Of a stretch of DNA of 64,000 nt, positions 31,406 through 39,693 are shown piece after piece. Below the pieces are notes generated by a model, which was not told the origin of the DNA, did no database searches, and saw nothing but the letters and a program-made list of their open reading frames with translations. Origin of the DNA: Chrysemys picta bellii (Eukaryota > Chordata > Testudines > Emydidae); the NCBI RefSeq assembly GCF_011386835.1, contig NC_088796.1, forward strand, positions 71,561,468 to 71,625,467. The letters run 5' to 3'. Numbering within the stretch: the first letter of the stretch is position 1; each line of letters begins with the position of its first letter. Both the position numbers and the translations under genes were made by a program.

Positions 31406-31666
31406 TGTGATGATGATGGTGTGTGGGTGTGTGCCCCTTCCCACTCCTTGAACTCAGCCTTAAACAGCAGCAGAAACACTGTGTGCACGCAAGTGTATAG
31501 CATCGGGTGTATGCAGCTACTCAGTCCCGCTGCTGCTTGGACTGTTATGTTTTGTTCAGATTTGCTGACCTAATCAGTTCATGGTTATTACATGCTTTGA
31601 TTGACAAGCACGTCTTGCTTCTTCTTTGTGTTTGTGGATTACTATTCTGGGGTGCAGAGCATAACA
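31406..31666 (+). repeat. 3' LTR of the Gypsy-type element
   Basis: 261 bp, TGTGATGATG ... AGCATAACA, directly after the polypurine tract. It is diverged by substitutions and indels from the 5' copy, so the insertion is old. Confidence 0.75.
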
Positions 31667-32515
31667 GAATCAAAGGATTTTCATCAACTCTAATGCACAT
31701 TACAGCATTTCTTATCTTTCACTTTAACTTCACTGAGGATAACTAAGCCACTTGTTTGAAAAAGGGAACACATACAGAACAAAAGCATTTTTAGCTAACC
31801 GTAATTATTACAGTAGCCAAGCAGACAGAGTCTTGGTGCTATTGAAAAAAAAGATCGCTGAGGCACTTGCAGAGCATCTTTGACTATTCAGTATGAACTA
31901 GAGTGAATGTTGCAATTGACTAGTATCAATGTTGCAATTATTGCAACATGGGGAACCCGGTTTATAAGTGTGGATGGCCTAAATAGAATATCCAAATTGG
32001 GTGTTCAGACATGCTGTGCCATTTTGCATGCCTACACGCTGAGTGGAATTTCCAAATGGGGGATTATGATATCCTGAATTAAACTGCCCATGTTTGAAAG
32101 TTAAGACTACAGTAGTTAAAAAGAATAGCCCCTTCTGCCTCCCCCCCCCACCCACACACTTCAAGAAGGCATTAATAGAGAGGCCGCTGTAGCTCTTATT
32201 ACTCAGAAGTCAGTGTTTCAGCACTTACATTTAAAAAAAAAAAAAAAAACTATTTTTGAGGAGCGTGAAGCTAAAGTGTGACATACCATTGGCAAATTGA
32301 CTCCAGTCCAGCAAGGCACTTAAAATATGTGCCTGTGCTCTAAGCATGCGAGTAGTCCCCAGGATGTTAATGGAACTGCTTACATGCTTAATGTTAAATA
32401 TGTGCTTCAGTGCTTTGCTGAATCAGGACCTCGGAAAGCCTGCAAGCTTTCCAATGGAAGGCATAGTTATAGAACATTTGCTTTTCTAAGACCACAACAT
32501 AAACCTAGCCACAAC
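31667..32515. other. Non-coding stretch with a palindromic dispersed repeat
   Basis: About 32290-32430 matches a known type of amniote repeat (CAGCAAGGCACTTAAAATATGTGCC ... TGTGCTTCAGTGCTTTGCTGAATCAGG), roughly palindromic. An A-run lies at 32231-32249. No gene. Confidence 0.5.
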
Positions 32516-32914
32516 TGAGGCCTGGTCTACACTAGGCGTTTATGTCGAAGTTAGCGCCGTTAAATCGAATTAACCCTGCACCCGTCCACACTGCGATGCT
32601 ATTTAGTTCGACATAGAGGTCTCTTTAATTCGACTTCTGTACTCCTCCCCGACGAGGGGAGTAGCGCTAAATTCGACATGGCCATGTCGAATTAGGCTAG
32701 GTGTGGATGGAAATCGACGCTAATAGCTCCGGGAGCTATCCCACAGTGCACCACTCTGTTGACGCTCTGGACAGCAGTGCGAGCTCGGATGCTCTGACCA
32801 GCCACACAGGAAAAGCCCCGGGAAAATTTGAATTTGAATTCCTTTTCCTGTCTGGCCAGTTTGAATCTCATTTCCTGTCTGGACATCGTGGCGAGCACAG
32901 CAGCACTGGCAACG

Positions 32915-34961
32915 ATGCAGAGCTCTCCAGCAGTGATGGCCATGCAGTCTGTGAATAGAAAGAGAGCCCCAGCATGGACTGATCGTGAAGTCTTGGATCT
33001 CATCGCTGTGTGGGGCGATGAGTCCGTGCTTTCCGAGCTGCGATCCAAAAGAAGGAATGCAAAGATCTACGAGAAGATCTCTAAAGACATGGCAGAGAGA
33101 GGATACAGCCGGGATGCAACGCAGTGCCGCGTGAAAATCAAGGAGCTGAGACAAGGCTACCAGAAGACCAAAGAGGCAAACGGACGCTCCGGATCCCATC
33201 CCCAGACATCCCGTTTCTACGAGGCACTGCATTCCATCCTCGGTGCTGCCGCCACCACTACCCCACCAGTGACCGTGGACTCTGAGGATGGGATACTGTC
33301 CACGGCCGGTTCCTCAGACATGTTAGGGGACGGGGAAGATGAGGAAGGAGATGAGGAGGGCGAGGCAGTTGGCAGCTCTCACAACGCTGATTTCCCCGAC
33401 AGCCAGGATCTCTTCATCACCCTTACAGAGATCCCCTACGAAGCGTCCCCAGCCATTACCCCGGACACAGAATCTGGTGAAGGATCAGCCAGTAAGTGTT
33501 GTAAACATCTAAACATTTATTTTTAACAAAACAGGAATATTAACAATTAAAAGAATGGGTTGTTCATGATTAGTGTGCCCTAGGCGCTTAACGGTTTAGT
33601 AAGGGGCAGTGCAAGTTTTGAAAAGAAATCTAGCAATGTCCGGTTTTCAGTGATTGTCCTGCACAAGCCGCTCTACTGTGTATTCCCTGCTACTGCAGCT
33701 ACAGTAAAATGCGGTCTATATGTGCGGGGATAGAGCAGTAATCCTCCTGGGACATCTCGATGAAGCTCTCCTGGAGGTAACTTGAAAGCCGTTGCATGAG
33801 GTTCTTGGGGAGAGCGGCCTTATTGGGTCCTCCGAAGTACGACACGTTGCCGCGCCACGAGATTATCAGGTACTCGGGGATCATTGCTCTGCACAGCAGG
33901 GCGGCATACGGCCCTGGTCTTTGGAGGCTTTCCCGGAGCATTCTCTCTTTGTCGCTCTCGGAGATCCTCATCAGGGTGATGTCGGCCATGGTGACCTGCT
34001 TTTAATTAGGTAGGGGAATGTTAGTGTTGGGACTGCTTTCCCGTTCCTTTACAGAACTGTCACCGCTGGTTTGCAGCCACGCGGTGGAGGCGGGAGAGGG
34101 GCAGCCGAAAGGGATCATTCCCGGGGACAGCCGCGAGGGGGTGGGACAGGGGCAGAGTTCCCGCTTGCCGGATTGCTGGCAGCAGGGACTGACATTGATT
34201 TAAATGTGAAATGAGGCCAGTGGTAATATAAAAGTTTTAAACTGCCACAAGTGTACGGCTTACCATGTCTGCCTGCAACAGAAATTCCGTTGTGCTGCCT
34301 CGCTTCTCAAATGTGCTGTTCAAGACCCCAGGCACAGAATGCGAAGGCCGAGAATTCGACCTTGTGCTGAGTGCGCATGTGAAAGGTGCTGTGCATGGTC
34401 TTGTTCACAGAGAAAGACTATGTTCTTTGTTCACAACTACATTTATCTTTCTGAGGAATTCACTCCCTTTTTCCCATTTCCACAGCCCCGTCTGCGACTG
34501 TCTCACAACCTAGCCTGGAATCACACTCCCAGAGGCTAGCGCGGATTAGGCGTAGGAAGAAGAGGACACGGGAGGACATGTTCTCTGAGCTTATGGCCTC
34601 TTCCCAAGCCCAGGCAGCACAGCAGACCCAGTGGCGGGAGAACTTGACCCGAATGCACCAAGCCAACATGGATCGGGAGGAGAGGTGGCGGCAGGAAGAC
34701 CAGCAGGCGACTCAAACGCTGCTTGGACTACTGAGGGAGCAAACGGACACGCTCCGGCGCCTTGTGGATGTTCTGCAGGAACGGAGGCAGGAGGACAGAG
34801 CCCCGCTGCAGTCCATCTCTAACCGCCCTCCCCCGCCACCAAGTCCCATACCCACCTCACCCAAAGTGCAAAGAAGGAGAGGCGGCAGAGTCCCTGCTAA
34901 CTCTCACTCCACCCCTGCAGAGAGCTCTAGTAGCAGAAGGCTCTCATTTCCCAAAATTTGA
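32915..34961 (+). CDS. Harbinger Myb/SANT-like DNA-binding protein, two exons (copy 2)
   Basis: Exon 1 is 32915-33491, intron 33492-34485 (GTAAGT donor, CACAG acceptor) and exon 2 is 34486-34961, the same lengths as in copy 1. The trihelix/Myb-like domain is intact, and Arg replaces copy 1's His in AWTDREVLDL. Other differences are few (for example GAAATTT, SSQ, RWRQED). The acidic middle, basic RRRKKRTRED patch, probable coiled coil and Pro-rich tail are retained. As in copy 1 its role would be binding element ends and partnering the transposase. AATAAA follows at 35033-35038. An in-frame upstream ATG at 32828 exists, but the internal start has the better context. Confidence 0.85.
33699..33989 (-). 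CDS. Small antisense protein in the Myb-gene intron, possible BEN-like fold (copy 2)
   Basis: This is the 96-codon counterpart of the copy 1 frame, with the same near-optimal start (GTCACCATGG) and no indel. The four differences are Asp for Asn at residue 3 (MADITLM), Lys for Arg in ALPKNL, Ser for Asn in LSSYL and Ala for Gly in IPAHI. Its full-length conservation beside two conserved proteins argues that it is translated, although two recent copies alone cannot prove selection. One of the two minus-strand AATAAA signals of copy 1 is mutated here (33684-33679 reads AATACA) while the other, at 33521-33516, is kept. Confidence 0.6.
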   Translation of the reverse strand: MADITLMRISESDKERMLRESLQRPGPYAALLCRAMIPEYLIISWRGNVSYFGGPNKAALPKNLMQRLSSYLQESFIEMSQEDYCSIPAHIDRILL

Positions 34962-35032
34962 AAAGTTCTTTCCTTCCCGCCTGACACAAGCCCACGTCCA
35001 AGTTTCACCTCCCAATGCCATGTGTAGTTGAT

Positions 35033-35038
35033 AATAAA
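35033..35038 (+). terminator. AATAAA poly(A) signal of the Myb-like gene (copy 2)
   Basis: Same position relative to the stop codon as in copy 1. The opposing transposase signal is at 35595-35590 on the minus strand. Confidence 0.7.
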
Positions 35039-35255
35039 AAATTCGTTTCTGTTAACTACTGTTTCAATCATGTTCTTTTGGAGGAGGAGGGGAAAGGGGG
35101 TTGGAAATTGGACAGGACAGTCTCCTTTGGCAGGGTACATAGTCGGGGGCAGGCACAGCAGCAGGGCACATACACAGTGCAGTGATGCAGTGACTAGTTG
35201 CCCCGGTTAGTCTGGGAGGTTGTTTTGATGTAATGTTGGGGGGGGTGGGTTGCTC

Positions 35256-35370
35256 TGTGACTTTGTGGCGGGGGAGGGCAGTTACAGATCTTAAGCGCCG
35301 GTCCTTAGACAGGATCACAGAGCCACACAGCATGGGATCTGTAACCGTCCTCCCCCTGCCACAAAGTCAA
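35256..35370. repeat. Foldback between the convergent genes (copy 2)
   Basis: The arms 35256-35290 and 35336-35370 form the same inverted repeat as in copy 1, with a change near the outer end of the right arm. Confidence 0.85.
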
Positions 35371-35710
35371 ATAGACCTCCCATACACACAGTCCCGATCA
35401 GGAGGGGTGACAGGCTCCGTTGAAACAAGCATCCCACCGCAGCGGAGCCTGTCAATCCTTGAGTTTAGAAGCTGCATTCGCATCACAACACTAGACCCGC
35501 CCCGCACCACAGTCTGCGTCCCAGTTTTAAAAAATTCCCGCTAAAACAGTATTAAAGAAAACGGTGTGCTTTAACAAAGTAGAACTATTTTTATTTCGAC
35601 ACGTGTGTTGGAGGGGGGGTGAAGGGGGTATGTAACTGGATAGGATAGTCAACATTACCTGGGTAAAGAAACGGGGGCAGGTTTAGCTTCTCAGTACACA
35701 AACTATAAAA

Positions 35711-36994
35711 TCACAGGTTACCCTGCTCACTCAGGAACTTTGCTTTCAAAGCCTCCCGGATGCACAGCGCTTCCCGCTGGTCTCTTCTAATCGCCCGGCT
35801 GTCTGGCTGTGAGTAATCACCAGCCAGGCTATTTTCCTCAACCTCCCACCCCGCCAGAAAGGTCTCCCCCTTGCTCTCACAGAGATTGTGGAGCACACAG
35901 CAAGCTGCTATAACAATGGGGATATTGGTTTCGCTGAGATCACAGCGAGTCAGTAAGCTTCTCCATCTCCCCTTGAGACGGCCAAAAGCACACTCCACCA
36001 CCATTCTGCACTTGCTCAGCCGGTAGTTGAAGAGTTCTTTTTCAGTGTCCAGGGCGCCAGTATAGGGCTTCATGAGCCAGGGCATTAGCGGGTAGGCTGG
36101 GTCCCCGAGGATGACTATAGGCATCTCCACATCCCCAACAGTTATTTTGTGGTCCGGGAAGTAAATACCTTGTTGCAGCCGTCTAAACAGACCAGAGTTC
36201 CTGAAAACACGAGCGTCATGAACCTTGCCCGGCCATCCCACGTAGATGTTGGTAAAACGTCCCCTGTGGTCCACCAGTGCTTGCAGCACCATGGAAAAGT
36301 ATCCCTTTCGGTTAATGTACTGGGTGGCCTGGTGGTCCGGTGCCAGGATAGGGATGTGAGTTCCATCTATGGCCCCACCGCAGTTTGGGAATCCCATCGC
36401 TGCGAAGCCATCTATGATCGCCTCCACGTTTCCCAGGGTCACTACCTTTGGCAGCAGTACATCAACGATTGCCTTCGCTACTTGCATCACAACAACCCCC
36501 ACGGTAGATTTGCCCACCCCAAACTGGTTCGCGACTGACCGGTAGCTGTCTGGCGTTGCAAGCTTCCACAGGGCTATGGCCACTCGCTTCTGTACACTCA
36601 GTGCAGCTCGCAACCGGGTGTCACTGCGCTTCAGGGCAGGGGACAGCAACTCACAAAGTTCCAGGAAAGTTCCCTTCCGCATGCGAAAGTTTCGCAGCCA
36701 CTGGGATTCATCCCAGACCTGCAGCACTATGCGGTCCCACCACTCAGTGCTTGTCTCCCGTGCCCAGAATCGCCGTTCCACGGCATCAACATGACCCATT
36801 GCCACTGTGATGTCCTCGGCGCTGGGTCGCCTGCTTTCTGACAGGTCTGTGCTACTCTCAGACTTCAGGACATCACCGCGGTGCCGTAGCCTCCTTGCCT
36901 GACTTTTCTGCATCTGCCTCAGGGAAACCTTTATGATAAGCTGCGAGACGTTGAGAGCGGCCACAACTGCAGCGATGGTCGCAGCGGGCTCCAT
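35711..36994 (-). CDS. HARBI1-like DDE transposase of Harbinger (copy 2)
   Basis: 427 residues, intact. It has the same helix-turn-helix-like segment and all acidic core residues (AIDGTHI, KVHDARVF, ILGDPAYPL, VVECAFGRLK). At three sites where copy 1 has His or Cys this copy has Arg (WWDRIV, LKRSD, HRGRF), probably the ancestral state. It is therefore the better candidate for an active enzyme. The gene runs inward from the right end and converges on the Myb-like gene. Confidence 0.94.
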   Translation of the reverse strand: MEPAATIAAVVAALNVSQLIIKVSLRQMQKSQARRLRHRGDVLKSESSTDLSESRRPSAEDITVAMGHVDAVERRFWARETSTEWWDRIVLQVWDESQWLRNFRMRKGTFLELCELLSPALKRSDTRLRAALSVQKRVAIALWKLATPDSYRSVANQFGVGKSTVGVVVMQVAKAIVDVLLPKVVTLGNVEAIIDGFAAMGFPNCGGAIDGTHIPILAPDHQATQYINRKGYFSMVLQALVDHRGRFTNIYVGWPGKVHDARVFRNSGLFRRLQQGIYFPDHKITVGDVEMPIVILGDPAYPLMPWLMKPYTGALDTEKELFNYRLSKCRMVVECAFGRLKGRWRSLLTRCDLSETNIPIVIAACCVLHNLCESKGETFLAGWEVEENSLAGDYSQPDSRAIRRDQREALCIREALKAKFLSEQGNL

Positions 36995-37375
36995 GCTCGG
37001 AGTACAGTGGCGTCCGCGCTGTCAATGACTGGAAAAGCGCGCGAACTGTTTTCCCGCCGGCGCTTTCAGGGAGGGAGGGCGGGAGTGATGGACGGATGAC
37101 GACAGTTTCCCAAAAGCACCCTCGACTCATTTTGTTACCCAGAAGGCATTGCCGGCTACACCCAGAATTCCAATGGGCAGAGGGGACTGCGGGAACTGTG
37201 GGATAGCTGACCACAGTGCACCGCTTCGAATGTCGACGCTATCACCGTTAGTGTGGACGCACAAAGTCGAATTACTGTCCTTAGTGTGGACACACACGTT
37301 CGACTTTGCAATATCGATTACAAAAATTCGATGCAAGTAAAATCGAACTACTCTCGTAGTGTAGACAAGGCCTGA

Positions 37376-37922
37376 GAGAGTTAACACAAAGTGAAAGTTT
37401 TAGCACTGAATTTCCTTGCCTTAGTTAGTTTTAATATTGCTATACAGGAGTCTGGGGTATCGGATTCAGTTTGCAATGAATCACTTAGCCACACAGTGAA
37501 GTATTTCCTATCCTCAGGGGAAAGTGTAAGAGTAGTTTAAGATAGATTACAAGGGAAGGAATACACATATATCTTCCATTTTTCAGTTTGGCCTTAAATT
37601 AGGAGGACTGTCCAATTTACAAAGAAAGATTGGGACACAAACTAAAAAAAAGTTTGTCAAAGTTGAGATGTGTGTGTCCAGAATCTAAAATGCTTATTTA
37701 AATGGCTGTTTAGAGAGATTCTCTGTAGGAACATATATTGTAGAGACAGGAGAGAAACTACTGTTGTAAGTGAAACAATATTTTGCCAATCTGGTGCTTT
37801 CGTGCTAAACCAATGTTATAGAAACACCCTGTGAGCTTTAGTGTGTTGGGGACACAAATGCCCATAAGAGCAAATCTGCTCCCACAACTGCCCATGAGCA
37901 TATAGATCCCTGACAACAGCAA
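37376..37922. other. Unique spacer between Harbinger copy 2 and CR1
   Basis: No gene, no terminal repeats. It ends in GATCCCTGACAACAGCAA immediately before the tandem array. Confidence 0.5.
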
Positions 37923-38552
37923 GCGGCGAACAGCAGAGGCTAACAGCAGGAGTTTGCCTGGGAGCTGTCCAAGAGGAGGTACGCTAAGTGCTGCATTAGG
38001 GGGGCTGTGTTGGTGGGCCTTGAGTGGGCCTGACTGGTATATAAGGGCAGTCAGCAGCGAACCAGCTGAGCGGCGAACAGCAGAGGCTAACAGCAGGAGT
38101 TTGCCTGGGAGCTGTCCAAGAGGAGGTACGCTAAGTGCTGCATTAGGGGGGCTGTGTTGGTGGGCCTTGAGTGGGCCTGACTGGTATATAAGGGCAGTCA
38201 GCAGCGAACCAGCTGAGCGGCGAACAGCAGAGGCTAACAGCAGGAGTTTGCCTGGGAGCTGTCCAAGAGGAGGTACGCTAAGTGCTGCATTAGGGGGGCT
38301 GTGTTGGTGGGCCTTGAGTGGGCCTGACTGGTATATAAGGGCAGTCAGCAGCGAACCAGCTGAGCGGCGAACAGCAGAGGCTAACAGCAGGAGTTTGCCT
38401 GGGAGCTGTCCAAGAGGAGGTACGCTAAGTGCTGCATTAGGGGGGCTGTGTTGGTGGGCCTTGAGTGGGCCTGACTGGTATATAAGGGCAGTCAGCAGCG
38501 AACCAGCTGAGCGGCGAACAGCAGAGGCTAACAGCAGGAGTTTGCCTGGGAG
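37923..38552 (+). promoter_or_regulatory. Tandem array of 147-bp CR1 promoter-like monomers
   Basis: Units start with GCGGCGAACAGCAGAGGC at 37923, 38070, 38217, 38364 and 38511, an exact 147-bp period. The fifth is cut after about 42 bp (...TTTGCCTGGGAG), where the sequence passes into the 5' UTR. The full units look identical to one another. Each holds GGTATATAAGGGC followed by CAGTCAGCAGCGAACC, a TATA-like box with room for a start about 25-30 bp downstream. Tandem monomers upstream of a LINE ORF1 suggest a promoter array like that of mouse L1. That function is inferred. Because 147 is a multiple of three, frames run open through the array on both strands. They are artefacts. Confidence 0.85.
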
Positions 38553-38644
38553 TTCGCGTGGGGAGAGCGCACTGAGGCTTTCATCTGCAGGTTTCTCAGA
38601 GTAGTTCCTGCAACAGTTGAGGAAGCTTCTAAGAGGACGGTGAT

Positions 38645-39649
38645 ATGGAAGGTGAGCGATCAGCTGTTGTAACCTGCACAGGTTGTGCCATGTTTGTCTT
38701 TCTTCCGCAGGACAGAAGTGACTTTGTCTGTACAAAGTGCAAGCTGGTCTCCATATTGGAGGAGAAGGTTCGAGGGCTGGAGAAACGAGTGTCGACTCTG
38801 CGTTGCATAAGGGAAAATGAAGATTTCCTTGACAGACGTCAGGAGATGCTTCTACGGCCACATTGTTCTGAAGATTCAGAGCAGGCGCAGCAGGGACAGA
38901 AGGATTGTGAGGAGGTTTGGCAGCATGTGACCTCCAGAAGAAGAAAGAGGAGCGTCCATGCACCAGCAATGGAGATACAGGTGAGCAATCGTTTCCATGT
39001 TCTCTCTACAGGTACTAATGCGGAGAGTGGACTAGATGGCCCATCTGAGGGAAGGGAGCAGAAGGAGACTCCACCGATTGGAAGGCAAAAGATGCACTGT
39101 CCTAGGGATGGGGGTTCCACGACCACCACTGCCAAGAGGAGGAGGAGGGTGGTGGTGGTCGGGGACTCCCTCCTCAGGGGGACTGAGTCATCTATCTGCC
39201 GCCCCGACCGCGAAAACCGAGAGGTCTGCTGCTTGCCAGGAGCTAGGATAAACGACGTGACGGAGAGACTGCCGAGACTCATCAAGCCCTCGGATCGCTA
39301 CCCCTTCCTGCTTCTCCACGTGGGCACCAATGATACTGCCAAGAATGACCTTGAGCGGATCACTGCAGACTACGTGGCTCTGGGAAGAAGGATAAAGGAG
39401 TTTGAGGCGCAAGTGGTGTTCTCGTCCATCCTCCCTGTGCAAGGAAAAGGCCGGGGTAGAGACCGTCGAATCGTGGAAGTCAACGAATGGCTACGCAGGT
39501 GGTGTCGGAGAGAAGGCTTTGGATTCTTCGACCATGGGATGGTGTTCCAAGAAGGAGTGCTAGGCAGAGACGGGCTCCACCTAACGAAGAGAGGGAAGAG
39601 CATCTTCGCCAGCAGGCTGGCTAACCTAGTGAGGAGGGCTTTAAACTAG
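38645..39649 (+). CDS. CR1 ORF1: zinc finger, coiled coil and SGNH esterase
   Basis: 334 residues. The N-terminus has a CxxC...CxxC zinc-binding pair (Cys 11, 14, 29 and 32), then a heptad-like [16 protein letters not shown] basic low-complexity linker leads to a GDSL/SGNH hydrolase domain with the expected blocks: [11 protein letters not shown] (about 169-179), HVGTND (225-230) and DGLH (309-312) carrying the catalytic Asp-His. ORF1 proteins of CR1/L2-type LINEs are RNA-binding chaperone-like proteins, and many carry this esterase, whose role in retrotransposition is not settled. ATG context is good (G at -3 and +4). It ends 44 bp before ORF2, in a different frame. Confidence 0.93.
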   Translation: MEGERSAVVTCTGCAMFVFLPQDRSDFVCTKCKLVSILEEKVRGLEKRVSTLRCIRENEDFLDRRQEMLLRPHCSEDSEQAQQGQKDCEEVWQHVTSRRRKRSVHAPAMEIQVSNRFHVLSTGTNAESGLDGPSEGREQKETPPIGRQKMHCPRDGGSTTTTAKRRRRVVVVGDSLLRGTESSICRPDRENREVCCLPGARINDVTERLPRLIKPSDRYPFLLLHVGTNDTAKNDLERITADYVALGRRIKEFEAQVVFSSILPVQGKGRGRDRRIVEVNEWLRRWCRREGFGFFDHGMVFQEGVLGRDGLHLTKRGKSIFASRLANLVRRALN

Positions 39650-39693
39650 GTTCACCGGGGGAAGGAGACCAAAGCCCTGAGGTAAGTGGGGAA

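Larger units (their letters stand above)
28859..31666 (+). mobile_element. Decayed Gypsy-type LTR retrotransposon (2.8 kb left)
   Basis: Two diverged direct repeats, 28859-29148 and 31406-31666, both start TGTGATGA and end AGCATRACA. They share CTCCTTGAACTC, GACCTAATC.GTTCAT and GGATT.CTATT.TGGGGTG. A purine-rich stretch, GGAGAGAAAGGAAGGAAAT, lies directly before the second one, as expected for a polypurine tract. Between them are gag-, protease- and integrase-like remnants; the RT/RNase H region is gone. A hAT MITE sits at 30969-31226. The flanking 5 bp (AAACC and GAATC) no longer match well. Confidence 0.8.
32519..37372. mobile_element. Complete Harbinger transposon, copy 2 (4854 bp)
   Basis: It has the same ends as copy 1 (GGCCTGGTCTACACTA and GGCCTTGTCTACACTA). 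The flanking triplet here is TGA (32516-32518 and 37373-37375), unlike the TTA of copy 1. All three frames are open: Myb-like gene, antisense intronic frame and transposase. The two copies differ only at scattered sites over nearly 4.9 kb, so both derive from recent transposition of one source. Several CpG sites lost in copy 1 are intact here. Confidence 0.95.

Noticed and set aside
37923..38552. Possible CRISPR-like or satellite array
   Set aside because: Units are directly abutting with no unique spacers. The array is joined to a CR1 5' UTR and is confined to that element.
37758..38969. 403-codon minus-strand frame and 216-codon plus-strand frame through the tandem array
   Set aside because: They arise because the 147-bp repeat is a multiple of three. 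The protein is only a repeated 49-residue unit with no domain, and the real genes of the CR1 lie downstream.
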